Shown: positions 1 to 4,739 of the stretch, piece by piece
How the letters are laid out: each line of letters starts with the position of its first letter
How positions within the stretch are numbered: position 1 is the first letter of the stretch
NCBI GenBank assembly: GCA_021792815.1
Contig: JAJYTX010000152.1
Location: 1-6,825 of the forward strand
From: Pseudomonadota bacterium
Lineage (GTDB): Bacteria > Pseudomonadota > Gammaproteobacteria > Steroidobacterales > Steroidobacteraceae
Length of the DNA stretch: 6,825 nt
Reading direction: 5' to 3'
The notes under the pieces: generated by a model
What the model saw: the letters and a program-made list of their open reading frames with translations, nothing else
The model's database searches: none
Told to the model about the DNA's origin: nothing
Made by a program: the position numbers and the translations under genes

Positions 1-446
1 TCCCGGGAAGCGCGCACTGGCCGCGGTTCGTGCGCAACCGCAGCGAGCAGTACGAGTCGCGCTTCACGCTGGTGCAGATCCTGCGCTCCCCGTCGGTGCT
101 GCTCGCCGGCATGGAAGGCTCGTATCTGCCGATCGCGGTGGCGCACGGCGAAGGCCGCGCGGAGTTCCCGAGCGCCGCGGCGGCCGAGGCCTGCGCCGCA
201 AGCGGCCTGGTCGCCTTCCGTTACGTCGATCATGACCGCAGGCCGGCCACGCGCTATCCGTACAACCCCAACGGCTCGCCCTTCGGTATCGCGGCCCTGA
301 GCAGTCTCGACGGCCGCGTGACCCTCACCATGCCGCATCCGGAGCGATCCGCGCGTGTCGTGCAGAACTCGTGGCACCCCGAGGGCGCGGGGGAGGACAG
401 CGGCTGGATGCGTCTGTTCCGCAACGCGCGGCGCTTCGTGGGGTGA
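1..446 (+). CDS. purL: Phosphoribosylformylglycinamidine synthase, C-terminal fragment
   Basis: This is the last 147 residues of FGAM synthase; the 5' part lies outside the window and the reading frame enters at base 3. The enzyme converts FGAR, glutamine and ATP to FGAM in the cytoplasm, the fourth step of de novo purine synthesis. The fragment is the end of the glutaminase (class I amidotransferase) domain. It opens with HWPRFVRNRSEQYE, continues with PIAVAHGEGR and YPYNPNGSP, and ends with MPHPER and NSWHPEGAGEDSGWMRLFRNAR, all characteristic of the large single-chain PurL. The His and Glu of MPHPER (residues 112 and 114 of the fragment) are the catalytic His and Glu of the glutaminase triad; the Cys would lie upstream of the window. 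The gene ends with TGA at 444-446, converges on the flagellar genes and has no evident functional link to them. Confidence 0.97.
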   Translation, partial: PGSAHWPRFVRNRSEQYESRFTLVQILRSPSVLLAGMEGSYLPIAVAHGEGRAEFPSAAAAEACAASGLVAFRYVDHDRRPATRYPYNPNGSPFGIAALSSLDGRVTLTMPHPERSARVVQNSWHPEGAGEDSGWMRLFRNARRFVG

Positions 447-456
447 TGTCATAAGC

Positions 457-476
457 TGACGTTGTGTGCGACGTCA
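457..476. terminator. Hairpin between convergent purL and flaG (possible terminator)
   Basis: A perfect 6-base inverted repeat, TGACGT and ACGTCA, flanks an 8-base loop and starts 10 bases after the purL stop. A T-G pair could extend the stem to 7. There is no T-tract on either side, so intrinsic termination would be weak or Rho-assisted. The symmetric stem could act on transcripts from both directions. The rest of the 447-599 gap shows no credible gene. Confidence 0.3.
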
Positions 477-599
477 ACATGCGGCGTCTTGTGCCCTGTC
501 GGCCTGCCTCGGGTCGGCGCCCACTGGCGAGGCGCTCATCCACCGGGACATGCTGGACACGCTCCGCAGCCTCCGGCGGCAGGCGCGCCCCGGCCGGTA

Positions 600-995
600 T
601 CAGGCCCTTCGGTCGATCAGAATGCCGTTGCCCTGGGCCCAGCTGGCCAGCAGCTCGGCGAGCCGGACGAGGTCCTGGCTCGGGACCTGCTGGAGCACCT
701 GGCCGGTGGAGGCGTTCTTGATTTCGGCGATGGTGATGCCGCTCTGCGGATCGACCCGCAGCACCAGCACATGACCGGTGGCGGCGAGGCGCGCGTTGAT
801 GCGCGTAACCGATTGCTCGAGGGGCACCGCGGCGGATGGCGGGCCAGAGATGGGCTCGCCGCTGGGGAAGGCGAGCGGAGCTGTCGCGGTCGTGGCGCCC
901 GCGGCCATCGGATTGGCGCCGGCGGGCGCCGGGGCGCCGAGCCCCAGACCCTGCAGAGCGCCTGCCGGGGCGATCGAATCGTGCTCCTCGGTCAT
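600..995 (-). CDS. flaG: FlaG-family flagellar protein
   Basis: This is a 131-residue protein of the FlaG family, whose members sit in filament operons and influence filament assembly or length in several bacteria; the molecular role is poorly defined. Residues 1-55 are a low-complexity Ala/Pro/Gly-rich tail. The conserved domain spans about 57-128: an amphipathic helix (LEQSVTRINARL), then VLVLRVDPQSG and ITIAEIKNASTGQVLQQVPSQD, which match the family pattern of a beta hairpin followed by a TGEVIRQIP-like turn, then LVRLAELLASWAQGNGILIDRRA. Start: ATG at 993-995, with GGGGA (1001-1005) 5 bases upstream. It lies 43 bases downstream of fliS on the same strand with no visible promoter between, so it is probably co-transcribed. 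In many gammaproteobacteria flaG lies before fliD; here it is last, in the slot where fliT is often found. The fit to FlaG is good, though the N-terminal half is unlike well-known members. Confidence 0.85.
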   Translation of the reverse strand: MTEEHDSIAPAGALQGLGLGAPAPAGANPMAAGATTATAPLAFPSGEPISGPPSAAVPLEQSVTRINARLAATGHVLVLRVDPQSGITIAEIKNASTGQVLQQVPSQDLVRLAELLASWAQGNGILIDRRA

Positions 996-1038
996 GGCGT
1001 TCCCCGGACGCGTGGCGGGCGGCTCAGTGGGGACTCCC

Positions 1039-1467
1039 TCAGCCGAGCGGGGCCGTCCGGGGCGCCTGGCCTCTCACCTCAGGGCCGATCGCGGCCCAGG
1101 CCTCGCGGATGTCTCCGAGCAGCCCGAGCACCTCGCCGATCGCCGCGCGGTCGTTGTTGAGGTTGGCGTGCAGCAGCCGGCGGGCCATGTACTCGTACAG
1201 GTCGCTCAGGTTCTGCGCCAGGGTGCCGCCGCCTTTCAGATCGAGGCTGCCGCGCAGCTCGGCGAGCAGCGTCACCGAGCTGTGCAGCAGGCTCGCCTTG
1301 CGGGCAATCGCGCCCTGCTCGATGCACGAGCGCGCCGTCGTCAGTCGCCCGAGGATCGCATCGAACAGGGTCAGCACCAGCGCGTGCGGATCGGCGCTCG
1401 CGACGATGCCATGGGCGTTGACGCTGCGATACGCGGCGAGCTTCGATTGCTGAGAGTAAAGGCTCAC
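1039..1467 (-). CDS. fliS: Flagellin export chaperone FliS
   Basis: This is a 142-residue FliS, the cytoplasmic chaperone that binds the disordered C-terminus of flagellin, prevents premature polymerisation and delivers it to the type III export gate. The family pattern is visible along its length: an N-terminal YSQQSKLAAYRSVNAHG (residues 4-20), ASADPHALVLTLFDAILGRL (23-42), the LLAELRGSLDLKGGGTLAQNLSDLYEYM stretch (67-94) and ARRLLHANLNNDRAAIGEVLGLLGDIREAW (95-124), matching the four-helix bundle. An in-frame ATG exists at 1566, but the 33 residues it would add look non-coding and would overlap the end of fliD. The GTG at 1465-1467 starts right at the conserved SLYSQQ and is preferred. The upstream ribosome site is mediocre: GAGAG (1477-1481) at 9 bases, or AGGAG (1483-1487) at 15. 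A sigma-28-like promoter lies just upstream. Confidence 0.93.
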   Translation of the reverse strand: MSLYSQQSKLAAYRSVNAHGIVASADPHALVLTLFDAILGRLTTARSCIEQGAIARKASLLHSSVTLLAELRGSLDLKGGGTLAQNLSDLYEYMARRLLHANLNNDRAAIGEVLGLLGDIREAWAAIGPEVRGQAPRTAPLG

Positions 1468-1476
1468 GTTGTGCGG

Positions 1477-1487
1477 CTCTCGCTCCT
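1477..1487 (-). promoter_or_regulatory. fliS ribosome binding region supporting the GTG start
   Basis: Read on the - strand this is AGGAG, one base, GAGAG. GAGAG ends 9 bases before the GTG and AGGAG ends 15 bases before it. No other start codon lies in frame between AGGAG and the GTG, so these purine runs support translation from 1467, not from the ATG at 1566. Confidence 0.5.
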
Positions 1488-1497
1488 GATGTGTGCT

Positions 1498-1524
1498 GTA
1501 GCGGCCGGTGTGCCCTGGACTTGA
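1498..1524 (-). promoter_or_regulatory. Sigma-28 (FliA)-like promoter for fliS-flaG
   Basis: On the - strand: TCAAG (1524-1520), 14 bases, then GCCGCTAC (1505-1498). The FliA consensus is TAAAG-N14-GCCGATAA, so the spacing is exact, with one mismatch in -35 and two in the 8-base -10. The -35 lies inside a 17-base block (1518-1534) that matches the block around the fliC -35 (4701-4717) at 16 positions. Transcription would begin near 1491, leaving a leader of about 24 bases before the fliS GTG. The promoter lies wholly between the fliD stop and the fliS start. Confidence 0.65.
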
Positions 1525-1540
1525 GCCCGGCGCTCGCCGA

Positions 1541-2959
1541 TCAGCCGGAGGTTCCCTTCGGGGCATTGGGCAGCGTGGCGAACGCCTGGGTCAGGTACGA
1601 GGAGGTGGTCTGCAACTGCGACAGCAGGGCATTCAGTGCGGAGTACTGCTGGGTGAGGCTGGCCGACAGCACGCTCATCTGCTGGCTGAGCTGCTGGCTC
1701 TGCTGGGTCAGCGCGGTGTTCTGCTTGACCAGCGTCTGGCTCAGCGAGGCGATCGGGCCGCCGCTCGCGAGCTCGCCGCTGAGCACCGAGTTCAGCCCCG
1801 AGGCGATGCCGCCGGTGCCGCTGAACAGCGTGCTCACGGCGCTGAAGTTCGAGCTCAGCGCCGCGGACAGCGTCGCGCCGTTCAGGCTCAGGCTGCCGTC
1901 ACTGTTGCTCGTGATGCCGATGCTCGCCAGCGTGTTGTAGGTCGAGGAGCCGGTGTCGACGACGTTGTAGAGCGCCGCCCGGATCTGGTTCTGGGCGCCC
2001 GTCAGGGCGGCGTTGCCCATCAGCGGGCCGGCGGTGTTCGTGGTGGCATCGTAGCTGCCGAGCTGCGCCAGGCTGCTCTGCAGCGTGTTGTAGGCGCTCA
2101 CGAACGCCTGGATGTTGCTCTCGATGGTGGAGGTGTTGTCCCCGACCGTGAGCGTCGCCGGCGCCGAGGTCGGGGTCAGCAGGTTCAGCGTCACGCCGCT
2201 CAGCGCGTCGCTGACGGTATTGCTGGGGCTCGTATAACTGACGCCCGCAATGCTGAAGCTGGCGTCCTGGGCGGCGGCCTGCTGAGTGTAATTCGTGCCC
2301 CCGGAGCTGTAGGTCAGCGCCGAGAGCCCGGTGCCGGTGTCGGTTTCGGACACGGCGATGGTGTTCGAGGCGCCCGTCAGCGAGGAGGTGAGCACCAGGT
2401 GCGCGCCGCTCGTGCCGGTGACGACGCTGGCTTCGATCCCGGGATTGCCGCTCGCGGAATTGATCGCGGCCGCGATCCCGGACAGCGTGTCGCTGCTGCT
2501 GGTGATGTCGACGGAAAAGCTGCTGCCGCCCAGGGACAACTGCAGGGTGCCGGTGCCCACCGCGGTGGAGCCGCTGCTGTAGGCGGTGCTCGAGACGAGC
2601 TGCTCGGCCTGCGCGAGCTGGCTCACCGAGACGCTGTAGGAGCCGAGCGTCGCGCCAGAGGCGGCGCTGGCCGTGAAGGCCGCGGTGTCGCTGCTGGTGG
2701 CGCTCAGCGAGCCGAAGGCGCTCGGCGTATCGAGCGAGGAAAGCGAAGACTGAAACGTGGACAGCGCGCTTTTCAGCTGCCCGACGGCGGAAATCTCCGA
2801 GGTGACCGCCTGGGTCTGGTTCTGGATGAGCGCTTCCTGCGGCGCCTGGGTGGCGGCGACGAGCTGCGAGACCAGGGAGGCGACATCGATCACCGAGCCG
2901 CCGGCGGCGCCGGCGCTGGTGCTGCTGGCGATGGAGACCGGGGAGGTGGAGGTCGTCAT
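1541..2959 (-). CDS. fliD: Flagellar filament cap protein FliD (HAP2)
   Basis: This is a 472-residue FliD, the secreted cap at the filament tip that helps each exported flagellin fold into place. The N-terminal domain (about 22-120) contains IDVASLVSQLVAATQAP and the helix IQNQTQAVTSEISAVGQLKSALS, typical of FliD_N. A flagellin hook IN-type motif spans about 136-182 (GTLQLSLGGSSFSVDI through SDTLSGIAAAINSA). The C-terminal domain (about 228-458) includes FSIAGVSYTSPSNTVSDALSGVTLNL, SNIQAFVSAYNTLQSSL, LASIGITSNSDGSLSLN and a Gln-rich coiled-coil helix (405-455). Length is normal. It has only four Lys/Arg residues (K63, R327, K412, K468) and is very rich in Ser, Thr and Ala. Start: ATG at 2957-2959 with a strong ribosome site. 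It follows fliC by 186 bases; no clear sigma-28 or sigma-54 promoter is visible in that gap, so read-through from fliC is plausible. Confidence 0.96.
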   Translation of the reverse strand: MTTSTSPVSIASSTSAGAAGGSVIDVASLVSQLVAATQAPQEALIQNQTQAVTSEISAVGQLKSALSTFQSSLSSLDTPSAFGSLSATSSDTAAFTASAASGATLGSYSVSVSQLAQAEQLVSSTAYSSGSTAVGTGTLQLSLGGSSFSVDITSSSDTLSGIAAAINSASGNPGIEASVVTGTSGAHLVLTSSLTGASNTIAVSETDTGTGLSALTYSSGGTNYTQQAAAQDASFSIAGVSYTSPSNTVSDALSGVTLNLLTPTSAPATLTVGDNTSTIESNIQAFVSAYNTLQSSLAQLGSYDATTNTAGPLMGNAALTGAQNQIRAALYNVVDTGSSTYNTLASIGITSNSDGSLSLNGATLSAALSSNFSAVSTLFSGTGGIASGLNSVLSGELASGGPIASLSQTLVKQNTALTQQSQQLSQQMSVLSASLTQQYSALNALLSQLQTTSSYLTQAFATLPNAPKGTSG

Positions 2960-2967
2960 CTCAGGCG

Positions 2968-2974
2968 CTCCTCT
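2968..2974 (-). promoter_or_regulatory. fliD ribosome binding site
   Basis: AGAGGAG on the - strand, 8 bases before the fliD ATG. It is a near-ideal Shine-Dalgarno match and fixes the start. Confidence 0.8.
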
Positions 2975-3026
2975 GGAAGATCAATACTCCGGCGCGTGCG
3001 CACTCCCTGGGGCGCGCCGTTCCCGG

Positions 3027-3040
3027 CCGGGCTTGCCCGG
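3027..3040. repeat. Inverted repeat in the fliC-fliD spacer
   Basis: This is a perfect palindromic hairpin: CCGGG, a 4-base loop, CCCGG (extendable to 6 pairs around 2 bases). A second small stem, CACCG-GAGG-CGGTG, lies next to it at 3043-3056. Neither is followed by a T-run. They may be processing or pausing structures in the fliC-fliD transcript, or simply a consequence of high GC. Confidence 0.3.
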
Positions 3041-3063
3041 TCCACCGGAGGCGGTGCGCAAAT

Positions 3064-3095
3064 GCCCCGGGGGCGGGGCCTTGCGGCGCCCGCCC
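3064..3095 (-). terminator. GC-rich hairpin after fliC (possible partial terminator or attenuator)
   Basis: On the - strand, GCCCCG-CCCC-CGGGGC (3079-3064) forms a 6-pair stem followed by ATTTG, a weak U-tract. It lies 66 bases past the fliC stop. A second, mutually exclusive stem pairs GGGCGGG (3095-3089) with CCCGCCC (3077-3071). A partial terminator here would give abundant fliC message and scarce fliD read-through, as expected for their protein ratio. There is no long T-run, so this is inference. Confidence 0.35.
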
Positions 3096-3145
3096 TCGGG
3101 GTCGTCCCGTGCGGCCTGGGGCTCATCCCATTACGGCCGACATCC

Positions 3146-4588
3146 TTACGGCAGCTTCTGCAACAGCGTCAGGATCTGCTGCGGGATGGTGTTGGCCTGG
3201 GCCACCATCGCCGTGCTCGCCTGCTGCAGGATCTGCGCCTTCGACAGGTCGGAGGTCGCCTGGGCGTAGTTCGTGTCCACGATCGAGCTCTTGGCGGACG
3301 ACAGGTTGGTGGCATCGGTCTGCAGGCCGCTGATCGCCGACTGGAAGCGGTTCTGGTAGGCGCCGAGCTGCGCGCCGGTGGTCGCCACCTGCTGCAGCGC
3401 CGCATCGATGGTGGACAGCGCCAGGTTCGAAGCGGCCACCGTGGTCACGTTCGCGGTGCTGACGGTGCTCGAATTCTGCGTGGCCGCCGTGTTGGCCGCG
3501 GTAAACCCACTGGTGCCCACGGAAGTGATATCGAGGCCGGCGCCGCTTTGCGTGGTGCCGGTGCTGGTGAGCTTGACGGTGCCGATCGTGGTCGCGCCGG
3601 TGAGTCCGGTCCAGGTGGCTGCCGAGCCGGACTCGGCGACCGTGATGTTGCGGCCGTCGGCTGCGGTCAGCGTGATCGTCCCGGTGGCGCCGCCCGTGAC
3701 GGTGGCGGTGACGCCGGTCTGTGACTGGACCGACGAGAGGTTGATGTCGGCGGCGACTGCGGTCGCAGTGGCGGCGCTGCCGCTGATGGTGACGCCGTTG
3801 ATGGTCAGCGAGTTGGTGCCGCTGAACGCGGCGCTGGCGGTTCCGGCGGCGGCGGCTCCGGTGACCGTGGTGGCATTCGCCGTCGCCTGCACGCCGCTGA
3901 TGCCGGCGGCGTTGATTGCATTCGCGACGGCGAGGGCGGAGTAGCTGGAGTCCGCCGTGGAGACGCCGTCCGAGGTCGACGCGCCGACCTGCACGCCGTT
4001 GATCACCAGGGCGCCGGCGGTGAGCGCGCCGGAGGCGGCGCTGCTGGTGACCGAGGCGCTGTAGGTCTGGCCGATGGCGGTCGTCTGCATGCTGGCGACG
4101 TTGCTGACGGTGATGGTCTCGCCGGCGTTCGCGCCGATCTGGAAGGTCTGGGCATTGAACGTGCCGTTGAACAGGTTCACGCCGTTGAACGAGGCGGTGC
4201 TGGCCACCTGCTGGATGTCCGCGGACAGCTGCTGGAACTGCTGGTTGAGGTCCGCGCGGTCGGCGCTGCTGTTGGTGGCGTTGAGCGACTGCACGGCCAG
4301 GTCGCGCATGGTCTGCAGGTTGTTGGTGATCTCGGTGAGCGCGCCCTGCGCGGTCTGCGTGAGCGACACGCCGTCATTGGCATTGTTGATGGCCGTATTG
4401 AGGCCGTTGATCTGCGAGGTCATGCCCTGTGCGATCGCGTAACCGGCGGCGTTGTCGGCCGCGGTGTTGATCTGCAGACCGGAAGACAGCTGCTGCAGGG
4501 CGGTGGTCAGCTGGTTGCCGGAAGTCGTCAGACTGTTCTGCGCGATGAGCGAGTCGAGGTTCGTGTTGAGGACGAGGCCTGTGGACAT
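3146..4588 (-). CDS. fliC: Flagellin
   Basis: This is a 480-residue flagellin, the filament subunit exported through the flagellar channel without a cleaved signal. The conserved D0/D1 N-terminus spans residues 1-165 (VLNTNLDSLIAQNSL; LQQLSSGLQINTAADNAAG; LTEITNNLQTMRDLAVQSLN; SFNGVNLFNGTF). The D1/D0 C-terminus spans about 385-480 (LSTIDAALQQVATTGAQLGAYQNRF; SIVDTNYAQATSDLSKAQILQQASTAMVAQANTIPQQIL). Between them are two divergent IN-type motifs: about 187-240 (GALTAGALVINGVQVG through VANAINAAGISGVQA) and 255-320 (SLTINGVTISG through GTITLTAADGRNITVAES). There is no Cys or His, only four Lys and four Arg, and much Ser/Thr, so many potential O-modification sites. Tyrosines are few (50, 176, 216, 411, 441); 176 and 216 lie in the variable domain. 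Start: ATG at 4586-4588, 9 bases after AGGAG. A sigma-28 promoter lies upstream. Confidence 0.97.
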   Translation of the reverse strand: MSTGLVLNTNLDSLIAQNSLTTSGNQLTTALQQLSSGLQINTAADNAAGYAIAQGMTSQINGLNTAINNANDGVSLTQTAQGALTEITNNLQTMRDLAVQSLNATNSSADRADLNQQFQQLSADIQQVASTASFNGVNLFNGTFNAQTFQIGANAGETITVSNVASMQTTAIGQTYSASVTSSAASGALTAGALVINGVQVGASTSDGVSTADSSYSALAVANAINAAGISGVQATANATTVTGAAAAGTASAAFSGTNSLTINGVTISGSAATATAVAADINLSSVQSQTGVTATVTGGATGTITLTAADGRNITVAESGSAATWTGLTGATTIGTVKLTSTGTTQSGAGLDITSVGTSGFTAANTAATQNSSTVSTANVTTVAASNLALSTIDAALQQVATTGAQLGAYQNRFQSAISGLQTDATNLSSAKSSIVDTNYAQATSDLSKAQILQQASTAMVAQANTIPQQILTLLQKLP

Positions 4589-4597
4589 GGTCGGTAG

Positions 4598-4602
4598 CTC
4601 CT
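4598..4602 (-). promoter_or_regulatory. fliC ribosome binding site
   Basis: AGGAG on the - strand, 9 bases before the fliC ATG, preceded by C. A leader hairpin (4608-4629) ends 5 bases upstream. The GGA core could also serve as a CsrA/RsmA contact, but that is speculative. Confidence 0.8.
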
Positions 4603-4607
4603 GAAGA

Positions 4608-4629
4608 GGGTGTCAGGCGCCGGACACCC
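4608..4629 (-). other. Leader hairpin B of fliC
   Basis: A perfect 7-base inverted repeat, GGGTGTC and GACACCC, surrounds an 8-base loop that contains the palindrome GGCGCC. In the transcript it ends 5 bases before the Shine-Dalgarno sequence, so it could set mRNA stability or ribosome access. Confidence 0.45.
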
Positions 4630-4647
4630 GTCCGTCGCGCTGCCGTC

Positions 4648-4665
4648 GGCGGCCGCTGGGCCGCC
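4648..4665 (-). other. Leader hairpin A of fliC
   Basis: A perfect 7-base inverted repeat, GGCGGCC and GGCCGCC, with a 4-base loop lies close to the predicted 5' end of the fliC transcript. A stable 5' stem commonly lengthens mRNA life; that role here is inference. Confidence 0.45.
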
Positions 4666-4680
4666 ATGCGTTCAAGGGGT

Positions 4681-4707
4681 GTATCGGTGCGGACCGGGAA
4701 GACTTGA
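4681..4707 (-). promoter_or_regulatory. Sigma-28 (FliA) promoter of fliC
   Basis: On the - strand: TCAAG (4707-4703), 14 bases, then ACCGATAC (4688-4681). This fits the FliA consensus TAAAG-N14-GCCGATAA with exact spacing and an intact CCGATA core. It begins 32 bases after the stop codon of the sulfotransferase gene, so fliC is transcribed independently of flgL and the sulfotransferase. The predicted start near 4674 gives a leader of about 85 bases with two hairpins. Confidence 0.85.
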
Positions 4708-4739
4708 GCCGGGCGCTGCGGTGTTGGTGAAACTGCGGC

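Noticed and set aside
462..1160. Overlapping + strand frames across 462-1524
   Set aside because: They are antisense to flaG and fliS, rich in Arg/Gly/Pro, and have no conserved motif or ribosome site.
1468..1566. ATG at 1566 as the fliS start
   Set aside because: The added 33 residues are not FliS-like, overlap fliD, and would read through the promoter. The GTG at 1467 begins at the conserved N-terminus.
2960..3145. A sigma-28 or sigma-54 promoter for fliD
   Set aside because: Searching by eye for TCAAG-N14-GCCGATA and GG-N10-GC gave only poor matches; GCCGTAAT just after the fliC stop has no -35 at the right distance.
1508..3724. A 738-codon open frame on the + strand opposite fliD and fliC
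   Set aside because: It is a shadow: GC-rich Ser/Ala/Thr codons on the other strand leave the opposite frame open. The product is Arg/Gly-rich low complexity with no recognisable domain, and it crosses two certain genes.
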